From the NCBI RefSeq assembly GCF_028657195.3, contig NZ_JANCPR020000012.1:124001-188000 (forward strand): DNA of 64,000 bases, written 5' to 3'. The stretch comes from Streptomyces iconiensis. GTDB lineage: Bacteria > Actinomycetota > Actinomycetes > Streptomycetales > Streptomycetaceae. Numbering within the stretch: the stretch's first letter is position 1; each line of letters begins with the position of its first letter. Under the pieces are notes generated by a model. It was not told where the DNA came from, did no database searches, and saw nothing but the letters and a program-made list of their open reading frames with translations. Of this stretch, positions 38,682 to 46,698 are shown piece after piece. The translations under genes and the position numbers were made by a program.

Positions 38682-38846
38682 ATGGTCCCTCTCCAGTCGG
38701 TGCTCGGCTACGCCCCGCTCCAGGCCGGCTTCGCCTGTCTGCCGTACGGCGCCGGGCTCCTCGTGCTCGGCGCGGTACTCGTCAGTGCGCTCGCAGAGCG
38801 AAGGCCCGGGGCGGGGAAGCGCTCCGGACCTTCGTTCACGGGCTGA
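38682..38846 (+). pseudogene. Fragment of a DHA2-type MFS drug transporter
   Basis: 54 codons reading MVPLQSVLGYAPLQAGFACL and then PYGAGLLVLGAVLVSALAERRPG. The VLGYAPLQAGFACLP segment is the conserved loop and helix between TM segments of EmrB/QacA-type transporters (family form LQ-VLGYSPLQAG-A-LP). Nothing else of a ~480-residue transporter is present, so this is a deletion remnant. Confidence 0.65.
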
Positions 38847-38908
38847 GAGCCGCTCGGCGGCTCTCTTGGGCTGGGTGGCGCGGTCGCCGGTGCCCAGCGT
38901 CCACATGT

Positions 38909-39020
38909 CGGCTGCTGACGCTCATGGGTTGAGTAGCAGTTGTCGACGCGCATCGGCTGAGGGTCAGTTGTCGACGCGCATCGACTGAGCGTCAGTTGCT
39001 GACGCTCACCGGCTGAGCGT
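38909..39020. repeat. Four tandem 28-bp repeats next to the TPR gene stop
   Basis: Units at 38937-38964, 38965-38992 and 38993-39020 share CAGTTG-CGACGC-CA-CGGCTGAGCGT with a few changes, and 38909-38936 is a diverged fourth copy. A fifth unit begins (CAGTTA) in the TPR gene's stop codon. Confidence 0.8.
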
Positions 39021-39023
39021 CAG
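38999..39023 (-). terminator. Hairpin at the end of the TPR gene
   Basis: CTGACGCTCA (38999-39008) and TGAGCGTCAG (39014-39023) form ten base pairs with a five-base loop; the stem includes the stop codon of the gene ending at 39020. It is built from the junction of two 28-bp repeat units. Confidence 0.65.
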
Positions 39024-39412
39024 TTACCGAGGTCTTCCGTGCCGGGCTCCGGCTCGTAGCTCTCGAAGCCGGCCGCCTCGACGAAGTCGGGGCGCGGATC
39101 GAGCGCAGCCGCCAGCTTGAAGTGGCGGCGTGCCTCCTCGGCGCGGGAGCCCCGCTGGAGGGTGCGCGCCAAGGCGAAGTGCGCGAACGCGTTGTCCGGC
39201 TCGCGCTCCAGGACCCACTGGAACTCCTGCTCGGCCGAGGACAGCCGGGCCTCCAGGAAGTACGCACGCGCCCGCAGCAGCCGGGCCGCCGTGTGCTCGG
39301 GGTGGTCTTCGATGACGCCGTCCAGGAGGTTGACCGCACCGCGCGGGTCACGCGCGTCCAGCAGCTGCTCCGCGGCGCGGAACTGGATGATGTTCGTCTC
39401 GGGGCTGGTCAC
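39020..39412 (-). CDS. Small tetratricopeptide-repeat protein
   Basis: 130 residues; GTG 39412 follows AAGGAGAGGG by eight bases. Three TPR units: AAEQLLDARDPRGAVNLLDG, HTAARLLRARAYFLEARLSS and NAFAHFALARTLQRGSRAEE, then a short acidic tail ending EPEPGTEDLGN. It is probably an adaptor; comparable small TPR genes lie next to coaE in Streptomyces. It follows coaE on the same strand after a 251-base gap. Confidence 0.88.
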   Translation of the reverse strand: MTSPETNIIQFRAAEQLLDARDPRGAVNLLDGVIEDHPEHTAARLLRARAYFLEARLSSAEQEFQWVLEREPDNAFAHFALARTLQRGSRAEEARRHFKLAAALDPRPDFVEAAGFESYEPEPGTEDLGN

Positions 39413-39469
39413 GGGACTTGCCCTCTCCTTCGGGTGCTGGCGCACAGCACAACCAAAAGCGGGCCCTCC

Positions 39470-39645
39470 GCATTCCCGTATGCCGGCCCGAATTCCCGCG
39501 TTCCCGGTCCGTATTTCCGTGCGCCGGGTGTCCGCCTTCCGTACTCCCGGCCCGCATCCCCATGCGCCGGACCCGCATGCCGGGCCCGCATTCCCGCATA
39601 CCGATGCCCGCGTTCCGGAGTTCCCGCGTTCCCGTATTCAGCCGC
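39470..39645. repeat. Degenerate ATTCCCG/CCCGCAT repeat tract
   Basis: The gap between coaE and the TPR gene consists largely of imperfect copies of TTCCCGYRTNCCG and CCGCATGCCG. No open frame or promoter is convincing here. Confidence 0.5.
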
Positions 39646-39663
39646 CGATCGGACGGGCGGCAC

Positions 39664-40251
39664 TCACGGCCGCAACCGCTCCCACACCTTGCGGACCTGG
39701 GGCTCCAGTTCCTCCAGCGGCCCGTCGTTGTCGATCACGGCATCGGCCACCGCGAGGCGTTCCTCGCGGGTCGCCTGCGCCGCCATACGGGCGCGGGCCT
39801 CGCCCTCGTCCATGCCGCGCAGCCGTACGAGCCGGTCGAGCTGGGTTTCGGGAGAGGCGTCCACGATGACGACCATGTCGTACAGCGGCGCGAGCCCGTT
39901 CTCGACCAACAGGGGCACGTCGTGTACCACGACCGCGTCCTCTCCGGCGGCGCGTTCCAGCTCGGCCGAGCGACGGCCGACGAGGGGGTGGATGATCGCG
40001 TTCAGCGCGGCCAGCCGCTCCGTGTCGGAGAAGACGAGCGAGCCGAGGCGCTGCCGGTCGAGCGTGCCGTCGGCGGTGAGGATCTCCTCGCCGAACTCGG
40101 CGACGACCGCTTCGAGGCCCGGAGTACCGGGTTCCACGACCTCTCTGGAGATACGGTCCGCGTCGATGATCACCGCGCCGTACTCCGCGAACAGCCGCGA
40201 GACCTCACTCTTGCCCGCGCCGATCCCGCCCGTCAGACCCACCTTGACCAT
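39664..40251 (-). CDS. coaE: Dephospho-CoA kinase
   Basis: 195 residues. Catalyses the last step of coenzyme A synthesis, ATP-dependent 3'-phosphorylation of dephospho-CoA. P-loop [14 protein letters not shown] (about residues 5-18), [13 protein letters not shown] (about 31-43, the catalytic Asp), IIHPLV (about 86), and [13 protein letters not shown] with VVIVDA of the lid region. Normal length. ATG 40251; TATAGC lies eight bases upstream and no ribosome binding site is evident. The RING-TerD gene ends nine bases upstream, so read-through is likely. Confidence 0.96.
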   Translation of the reverse strand: MVKVGLTGGIGAGKSEVSRLFAEYGAVIIDADRISREVVEPGTPGLEAVVAEFGEEILTADGTLDRQRLGSLVFSDTERLAALNAIIHPLVGRRSAELERAAGEDAVVVHDVPLLVENGLAPLYDMVVIVDASPETQLDRLVRLRGMDEGEARARMAAQATREERLAVADAVIDNDGPLEELEPQVRKVWERLRP

Positions 40252-40260
40252 GCGGTCACG

Positions 40261-43200
40261 CTATACCGTGCGCGGCGCCAGCTCGGCCGTGAGGTCACCT
40301 GCGGTCATCCGCTCCATCCCGGAGGCGTCGGCCCGGCCGGGGAACAGCCGGTAGAGGGTGCCACGCGTGCCCTCCGGCACGTCCGGCAGATCGCCGTGAA
40401 CGAGCGCGCAGAAGGCCCGTTCCGCCCCCTGCTCCTCCCCCTCCCCTTCCCTGGGCGCGAATGCGCGTACGTTCCCGGCAGTGGCAGCGGCAGCGGCAGC
40501 GGCGACCGCGACGGCGTCCGGCTCCAGGTCGCGGGTCAGCCGCTCGGCGAACGCCGGGACGCTCTCCTCCGTGCGCCTGCGGTAGGTACGCAGGTCACGC
40601 TCGTCCCGTACGTGTACCGGCCCCTCGGTACGCGCCGCCGCGCGCAGGCAGGCCAGCTCCCACAGGGAGACGCGGCTGCCGTCGCCGAAGGCGCCGTCCA
40701 GGTCGCGGCCGAGGCGCGCGAGCCGGGAACGGTAGCGCCACACGTTGTGTCCGCCGCCACCCCCGTTCCCCCCGTCGGCCCCGGTGCTGTGTCCGCTGTT
40801 GATCCCACTGTCGTCCCCGCTGTTGCCCCCGCGATCGAAGGAAGCGAGGGTGACATCGGTCCACCGGGCCAGCCCCGTACCGAGGTCGACGCTCATCGGG
40901 AAGTGGACCTTCGCGTCGCCCGTGAGGTCGAAGCGCTGCCGTACGGTACGCGGGTCGTAGCCCGGGGAAGGGCGGCTGCCCGCGCGGGCACGGGCCCGCG
41001 TGCGGCGGGGCACGGCGGGGACCGTACCGGTGCGGCCCGCGCTCTGCCGGCCCGCGCCCTCACGCCCGTCGCGCGTCTTCGGCCCTTCACCGCCCGGCTC
41101 CTCCTCCAGGCGCATGAACCCGGCGAAGGCGTCCGTGAGTTGATCGAACGGTACGTCGTTGTACGAGAACACCACGGCCACCAGATGCCGCGCCCCTGTC
41201 TCCCTCAGCCGCGGGATGTCCAGGTCGACGTACTCCGTGGCGCCGTGCGGCGCGGGCGCCGAGGTGAGGTCACCGGAGTGGACGGCCGCGCCCCGGCCCC
41301 AGTTCAGGCGCGTGTAGTCACACAGCCCGACGAACCGCCACTCCTCGTCGTACAGCGCGACGGACAGGTCGAGATCGACCCGGACGGCGCGCGGCTGCGT
41401 CCAGTGCAGGAACAGCCGCACCCGGCCCCCGCCACCGCTCCCGCTCCCGGGCAGCGGCAGACCGCTGCCGCGCGGGATCGCGACGAGGGAGGACGAGACG
41501 GAACGCTGCGCCGAGGGCACGGGCAGCAGCGCCAGCCCCGCGTCCAGCACGGCCAGGTCGTACGGGCGCACCCGGCCGGCGCCCTGGCCCCCGCCTGCGC
41601 CCTCACCCAAGCGCGCACCCACCCCCGAGCCCTCCCCCAAGCCCTCGCCCGTTTTCGGGCCCGAGCCCTCCCCCCGCTCGTCCCGCGCGAACCGGTCGAG
41701 CAGCTCGCCCTCCAGCAGCGCGCACACATCGGCCACCATCTGCGCGGGCAGCGACGGCCGTACGTCCGGCACCGCCCAGGTACGGGCCACGCTCGCACGC
41801 GGGAAGAACACGCGACGGGCCTCCTGCCCACGCGCCTCCCCCACGCGGGACACGGCCTCAGCCCCGCCCCCGGTCCAAGGCCCGGTCCAGGTCCCGCCGT
41901 CGGTCGCGTTCCCGACCCCGACGGCCTCGGTCCAGGCCCCGGTCCAGGTCCCGTTCCCGGCCCGAACGCCCCGTCCCGTACCGGGAATCCGGGCGTCGCA
42001 CGCGCGCACCCGTACCGCGCCGAGCGCGCCCAGCAGCGGACCCGGCGCGACGCGGGGCAGCGCGTGGGTGAGCGCGTCCACGATCGCGTCGGGAAGCTGG
42101 TCGGCGCCGGCCTCGGCTGCCCGAGTGAGCAGGTGCCCGAGACGGCGCAGCAGCTCGCCGGGGCGCCGGCCAAGCAGGGTCGCGGCGCGCGTGATGTCGC
42201 GGGAGGCGAGCGCTTCCTCGGTGTGTCCCGCCCAGGTGGTCAGGCGCAGCCGGTCCCCCGCGAGGCGTACGTGGTCGAGGTGGTGCTCGGCCTCAGCCAG
42301 CAGCTGGGGGCCCAGCGCTCCGGAAGCGGGACCGGTACGTGTGCCGCGCAGGCACGCGAAGGCCAGCGCGACGCGGGGATGGCGCGCGGCGTACTCGAAG
42401 GGGTGCAGCACCTCGCCCGCGCGCCGCCACAGCCCCGGGTACCGCGCCAGGTCCTCGGCGAGCACGGGAAAGGCCAGCCCGTCCAGCGCTTCCAGCAGCA
42501 GGCGGCGCAGCGGGCGCCCGAGCCCCCGCATCCTCCTGGGCGCCGTGAGCAGGTCGGGGTCGCCGCCCGAACGCACGCACAGCAGGCGCAACACGTCCGT
42601 AGCGGTGTCGAGCCGCGCACGCAGTACGGCCGCCAGCCCCGCATACAACGCGGGATCCCGCAGGTCACCGGCCCATGCGACGAGCACGTCCAGCGCCAGC
42701 GCCTTGCTCTCGCGCAGCGGGATGTGCGTGGGCAGCCAGGCCGGAACGGCGTAGCCGCCGGAGACCGCAGAAGCCGGGGACGGGGACGGTAGCGCGGACG
42801 AGGGCGCGGGCACCGACGAAGGCGCGGGCACGGACGGGGGCGGCTCGGTGGGCACCTCGGTCAGAAGCAGCCACAGGTCGTCGTGGTCCTGCGGGTCGAG
42901 CGGTGTCGTACGGGCCAGCAGCCGGGCCAACTCCTCGCGGACGGCATCCTCCCGGGACGGAGCGAGGGAGAGGACACGCAGGACATCGCCACGGTGCGGC
43001 GCGCCCTTGCCGGGCCGCACGGGACTGCCGGTACCGCCCTCGCCCACGCCACCCCGTGCCCCGCCGCCCGTGCCGCCCGGTATCCCGTCGGCCCCGTCGG
43101 CGCCACCCCGTACCCCGTCGGCCTCGCCCGCGTCGGGCACGTACCACGGCGAGGTCGCCCCGCCGGTGGTAAAGCGCCGCTCGCAGACGGGGCAGCCGTA

Positions 43201-43797
43201 CCACTCGCAGCAGTCGGCGCAGCACGCCCAGCCGACCGCCTCGCTCCAACAGCGCTCGCAGATGAGATGGCCGCACTCCCCCATGGCGTGAACGGCGGAG
43301 CGGGGCAGTCCGCAGACCATGCACGGCAGGGTCGCGCTGAGCGCGAGGAACGCACGGATGCGCGTGGTGTAGAGGCTGTGCGCAGGGCCGGTGGGCACGG
43401 AGGCGGGAAAGTCCTGAAACAGCGGCATATGGCTGCGATCGGCACCCAGTAGCGCGTCGATGTCGGCGAGCAGCCGCTTGCCCCGCTCGGCCAGCTCCGG
43501 GGGCGTGAGAGCACCGAGCGCCTGGCGCAGCGGAGCCGTCAACACATGGGCTCGGTCGGCGAGTTCGGCCTCCAGCACGGTGAGCCCCTCGGCCACGAGC
43601 GCCTCGCGCCGCTCCGACCCCCCAACGGCGCCGGTCCGAGCGCCGCCCCCAGCACCACCAGCACCAGCCCCGACACCGGCACCTGCCCCACCGGCACCGG
43701 AATCACCGGCCCCTCCCCCACCAGCGTCAGCGGCGCAGTCGACGACGCAGACCTGTCGGCGGCGCAACAGAAGCGCGTCCAGCTCCTCGGCTGCCAT
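40261..43797 (-). CDS. RING-finger and TerD-domain giant protein (MXAN_6230/SCO0854 type)
   Basis: 1178 residues; ATG 43797 follows AGGGGGG by eight bases. A Gly/Ala-rich stretch (about 22-60) precedes a helical region, then a complete eight-ligand RING: CMVC, 12 residues, CGH, LIC, ERC, 18 residues, CPVC (about 159-205). Central ~550 residues are helical and unassigned, with Pro/Ser and Gly/Glu low-complexity linkers. A TerD-like domain lies near 790-900 (DLDLSVALYDEEWRFVG ... HLVAVVFSYNDVPFDQL). This matches the bacterial RING family named after MXAN_6230/SCO0854. RINGs recruit E2 enzymes in eukaryotes; no ubiquitin system is visible here, so the role is open. Ends nine bases before coaE. 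Confidence 0.85.
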   Translation of the reverse strand: MAAEELDALLLRRRQVCVVDCAADAGGGGAGDSGAGGAGAGVGAGAGGAGGGARTGAVGGSERREALVAEGLTVLEAELADRAHVLTAPLRQALGALTPPELAERGKRLLADIDALLGADRSHMPLFQDFPASVPTGPAHSLYTTRIRAFLALSATLPCMVCGLPRSAVHAMGECGHLICERCWSEAVGWACCADCCEWYGCPVCERRFTTGGATSPWYVPDAGEADGVRGGADGADGIPGGTGGGARGGVGEGGTGSPVRPGKGAPHRGDVLRVLSLAPSREDAVREELARLLARTTPLDPQDHDDLWLLLTEVPTEPPPSVPAPSSVPAPSSALPSPSPASAVSGGYAVPAWLPTHIPLRESKALALDVLVAWAGDLRDPALYAGLAAVLRARLDTATDVLRLLCVRSGGDPDLLTAPRRMRGLGRPLRRLLLEALDGLAFPVLAEDLARYPGLWRRAGEVLHPFEYAARHPRVALAFACLRGTRTGPASGALGPQLLAEAEHHLDHVRLAGDRLRLTTWAGHTEEALASRDITRAATLLGRRPGELLRRLGHLLTRAAEAGADQLPDAIVDALTHALPRVAPGPLLGALGAVRVRACDARIPGTGRGVRAGNGTWTGAWTEAVGVGNATDGGTWTGPWTGGGAEAVSRVGEARGQEARRVFFPRASVARTWAVPDVRPSLPAQMVADVCALLEGELLDRFARDERGEGSGPKTGEGLGEGSGVGARLGEGAGGGQGAGRVRPYDLAVLDAGLALLPVPSAQRSVSSSLVAIPRGSGLPLPGSGSGGGGRVRLFLHWTQPRAVRVDLDLSVALYDEEWRFVGLCDYTRLNWGRGAAVHSGDLTSAPAPHGATEYVDLDIPRLRETGARHLVAVVFSYNDVPFDQLTDAFAGFMRLEEEPGGEGPKTRDGREGAGRQSAGRTGTVPAVPRRTRARARAGSRPSPGYDPRTVRQRFDLTGDAKVHFPMSVDLGTGLARWTDVTLASFDRGGNSGDDSGINSGHSTGADGGNGGGGGHNVWRYRSRLARLGRDLDGAFGDGSRVSLWELACLRAAARTEGPVHVRDERDLRTYRRRTEESVPAFAERLTRDLEPDAVAVAAAAAAATAGNVRAFAPREGEGEEQGAERAFCALVHGDLPDVPEGTRGTLYRLFPGRADASGMERMTAGDLTAELAPRTV

Positions 43798-44124
43798 GTG
43801 CGCGTCCCCCCTGGCACACGCGTACGTGCGCCGTCCCCTCAGCTGGTACGTGCGGGGGCGGAGAGCAGGCGCACTACGACTCTTTTTGCAGAAGAAAGCA
43901 AGGAGAAGGAAGCACGCCAAGGAGCCGCCCCCGCACGGCTTCACTATGCCTGCGGTGACGGCTCCTCGCATACGGTTTTCGCGGGCCCTCACACGGCGCC
44001 AGGGACCCTACGCACCGCCCGGGACCAGCGCTGAAGCTCCCGGAGACGGGGGCTGTGGGCGAGAACGGGGCCGCTGCGCACCCCACCACGGACCGAGGCG
44101 CACCCCGGTCCGCTCCTGCCGCCC
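43798..44124. other. 327-base gap upstream of the RING-TerD gene
   Basis: Holds an A-rich patch (43878-43915, GCAGAAGAAAGCAAGGAGAAGG) unusual for this genome. A weak TTGCTT-17-CGTAGT promoter on the minus strand overlaps it. No gene supported. Confidence 0.35.
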
Positions 44125-45084
44125 TCACATGTCCCGTCCGCCCTCGCCGCCCTCGCCCTCACGCTCGGCGAGGAAGCGCTCGAAGACGGCGCCCAACTCG
44201 TCGGCCGAGGGCAGTTCCGCCGGCTCGGCGACCAGGTTGCCGCGCGTCTCGGCACCGGCGACCGCGTCGTACTGCTGCTCCAACCCGCGCACGACGGAGA
44301 CCAGTTCCTCGTCCCCTTCCGCGAGCTGCCGCTCGATCTCGTTCTGCGTGCGCAGCGCCTCGTTCCGCAGCGCGTGTGCCACGTCGGGCAGGACGAGGCC
44401 CGTGGCCGAGGTGATCGCCTCGGCGACGACGAGGGCAGCGTCCGGATACGTGGAACGCGCGATGTAGTGCGGGACGTGTGCGACGACGCCGAGTACGTCG
44501 TGTCCACTCTCGGACAGCCGCAGCTCGGTCAGCCCTGCCGCGCTGCCGGGAACCTGGGCCTCGTCGAAGATCCCGCGCTGACCCGGCACCAGTTCGGTGC
44601 GGTTGCCGTGCGGGGTGAGGCCGACGGGGCGGGTGTGGGGCACGCCCATGGGGATCCCGTGGAAGGTGACGGACAGCCGCACCCGCAGCCGGTCCACGAT
44701 CTCCTGGACGGCGGCGGAGAAACGCTCCCACTCACTGTCCGGCTCGGGCCCCGCGAACAGCAGGAACGGCGCACCCGTCGCGTCCCGCATCAGCCGCAGC
44801 TCCAGCTTCGGCGTCTCGTAGGACACCCACTGGTCGCGCCGGAACGTCATCATCGGGCGCCGCGCGCGGTAGTCGATCAGCCGGTCGACGTCGAAGCGGG
44901 CGACGGTGACGTAGGGCTGGCTGTCCAGCAGTCGTTCCACGATCTGCTCGCCGGTCTCACCGGCGTCCATGAAGCCCTCGAAGTGGTAGAGCATCACCAG
45001 ACCGGCGCTGTCCGGCTCGCCGACGATGGCGTCGACGGCGTCCAGCCCGCTCTGGTCCCACGCGTACAAACCCTGCGGATCCAC
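44125..45084 (-). CDS. PAC2-family protein (proteasome assembly chaperone-like)
   Basis: 319 residues; GTG 45084 is chosen because AGAGGAG lies nine bases upstream, while ATG 45105 has none. PAC2 features: [14 protein letters not shown] (about 23), [38 protein letters not shown], the [13 protein letters not shown] loop, and [22 protein letters not shown]. The C-terminal ~90 residues form a coiled-coil-like helix ([22 protein letters not shown]). Actinomycetes have a 20S proteasome, and this family is related to eukaryotic proteasome chaperones, but a direct role is unproven. Cytoplasmic. Confidence 0.88.
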   Translation of the reverse strand: MDPQGLYAWDQSGLDAVDAIVGEPDSAGLVMLYHFEGFMDAGETGEQIVERLLDSQPYVTVARFDVDRLIDYRARRPMMTFRRDQWVSYETPKLELRLMRDATGAPFLLFAGPEPDSEWERFSAAVQEIVDRLRVRLSVTFHGIPMGVPHTRPVGLTPHGNRTELVPGQRGIFDEAQVPGSAAGLTELRLSESGHDVLGVVAHVPHYIARSTYPDAALVVAEAITSATGLVLPDVAHALRNEALRTQNEIERQLAEGDEELVSVVRGLEQQYDAVAGAETRGNLVAEPAELPSADELGAVFERFLAEREGEGGEGGRDM

Positions 45085-45345
45085 TGATTCACGCTCCTCT
45101 GGCATACATAGCGTCAACGTCCGCTGGCGGAACGGCATTCCCGGCCCCGCAGGTCCTGCGTACAGGTCGGCGTACGGCTTCGGCGTACAGGTGAGGCGTA
45201 CAGGTGCGGCGTACGGACAGGCGGCGCGAGAAACCGCGCGCCCAACCGCGAAGGCGCGCACGCCGACCACGGAGGGTCCGCAGGCCAACCGCGAAGGCAC
45301 CGCCCGCCGACTGGAAAGTTTCCTAACTTCTTGGGCCCTCTCATC
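45085..45345. other. Upstream gap with GCGTACAGGT repeats
   Basis: Three GCGTACAGGT copies and two GCGTACGG variants lie in 45158-45220, and CAACCGCGAAGGC occurs twice (near 45244 and 45289). The rest of the 348-base divergent region holds the promoter of the beta-helix gene. Confidence 0.5.
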
Positions 45346-45374
45346 TTGACGCGCCCCCATGGTGACCCTAGCTT
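45346..45374 (+). promoter_or_regulatory. Strong sigma-HrdB-type promoter of the beta-helix gene
   Basis: TTGACG (45346-45351), exactly 17 bases, TAGCTT (45369-45374). Predicted start near 45381, giving a leader of about 52 bases with GAGGAG before ATG 45433. Confidence 0.7.
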
Positions 45375-45432
45375 CCCCCGCATCGCGACAAGTTCATGTC
45401 AATGTTCGCCGTTCACATACGAGGAGACCCGC

Positions 45433-46482
45433 ATGGCTCCCGCACCCCCCACCCCCACCGCACGGCGCCTCCTCACCCTCCCGGCAGCGGCGCTGCTGGG
45501 CACGGGCGCCGTACTGGCCACCGGCGCCGTCTCCAGCGGGGCGCAGAGCGACGCCGGAAATCACGGCACCGGAACCCGCGAGGTCATCGAGGTCCGGGAC
45601 AGCACAGGGCTGAAGGACGCATTGGCCAGGGTCGCACCGGGCGACACGATCCGGCTCGCGGACGGCACGTACACCGGGAACTTCAAGACCACCAGAGCCG
45701 GCGACAAGGGCTCCCCCATCACCCTCACAGGCTCGGCAGGCGCCATCCTCACGGCGGGCGGCGGCTATGGCCTCCACCTCAACGGTGCCGGGCACTGGAA
45801 CCTCAAGGGCTTCACCGTCACCGGCGGCCAGAAGGGCATCGTCATGGACGGCGCCGACGGCGTCCACATCGACGGCGTCACCGTCCGCGATCTCGACATG
45901 GAGGCCGTCCACTGGCGCAAGTCCAGCTCCGACGGATCGATCCGGAACTCCACGATCCGGGACACCGGCAAGAACGGCCGGGGCATGGGCGAGGGCGTCT
46001 ACGTCGGCAGCGCCGGGGGCACCTCCCGGACGAAGTCGGGGGGAGGCACCGACGACAGGAGCGACCGCATCCTGATCGAGAAGAACGTCATCGGGCCCGG
46101 CGTCGGCGGCGAGAACATCGACATCAAGGAGGGCACCACCGGAGCCCGCGTCATCGGCAACACCTTCGACGGCGAGGGCCTGACCGGCGCCAACTACGAC
46201 GACTCCTGGGTGGACATCAAGGGCAACGGCGTCCTCGTGGAGAACAACACCGGCAGGAACACCACGAACAACGGCTTCGAGACCCACGAGCAACAGGACG
46301 GCTGGGGCTGCGGCACCGTCTTCCGCGGCAACGAGTCCGATCTGACCGGCGCCTCCGGCAGGAACCAGTTCGCGATCAACGTGACCAACTACGACGCGGA
46401 CACCTGCCCTGTCACGGTCTCCGGCGACAACACGGTCAAGGGCGGCAAGGGACTGACCAACCCGGGAATCCCGGTCGGCTGA
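45433..46482 (+). CDS. Secreted right-handed parallel beta-helix protein
   Basis: 349 residues; ATG 45433 follows GAGGAG. Signal peptide about residues 1-38 (PAAALLGTGAVLATGAVSSGA). The mature part has the repeated coil pattern of polysaccharide-lyase-type beta-helices: LKDALARVAPGDTIRLADGTY, NLKGFTVTGGQKGIVMDGADGVHIDGVTVRD, DRILIEKNVIG, RVIGNTFDG, GVLVENNTGRNTTNNGFETH. Two cysteines near the end (WGCG, DTCPV) could pair. It may bind or cleave an acidic polysaccharide; catalytic residues cannot be assigned. Convergent with rpsA across a strong hairpin. Confidence 0.85.
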   Translation: MAPAPPTPTARRLLTLPAAALLGTGAVLATGAVSSGAQSDAGNHGTGTREVIEVRDSTGLKDALARVAPGDTIRLADGTYTGNFKTTRAGDKGSPITLTGSAGAILTAGGGYGLHLNGAGHWNLKGFTVTGGQKGIVMDGADGVHIDGVTVRDLDMEAVHWRKSSSDGSIRNSTIRDTGKNGRGMGEGVYVGSAGGTSRTKSGGGTDDRSDRILIEKNVIGPGVGGENIDIKEGTTGARVIGNTFDGEGLTGANYDDSWVDIKGNGVLVENNTGRNTTNNGFETHEQQDGWGCGTVFRGNESDLTGASGRNQFAINVTNYDADTCPVTVSGDNTVKGGKGLTNPGIPVG

Positions 46483-46610
46483 CCCGCCCCACCACAGCCG
46501 CACGCCCGGCCAGGCCGAGCCAGAGACCAGCCAGGCCCCACCACAGCGGACGCCGGTCAGGCCCCGCACAGACCGGCCGGCCCCCGCGCAAGACATCCGC
46601 CCGCACAAGA

Positions 46611-46646
46611 CCGAGGCCCGCACCCCGGAAGGGGTACGGGCCTCGG
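46611..46646. terminator. Long hairpin between beta-helix gene and rpsA
   Basis: CCGAGGCCCG (46611-46620) pairs with CGGGCCTCGG (46637-46646); inside, ACCCC pairs with GGGGT around a GGAA loop, giving 15 pairs with one mismatch. It is followed by TT. It should terminate both convergent transcripts. Confidence 0.85.
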
Positions 46647-46698
46647 TTCAGGCTGTCACTCAGCGGCCGGGAACGCTCCCCGCCTCAGCTGAGGGAGT

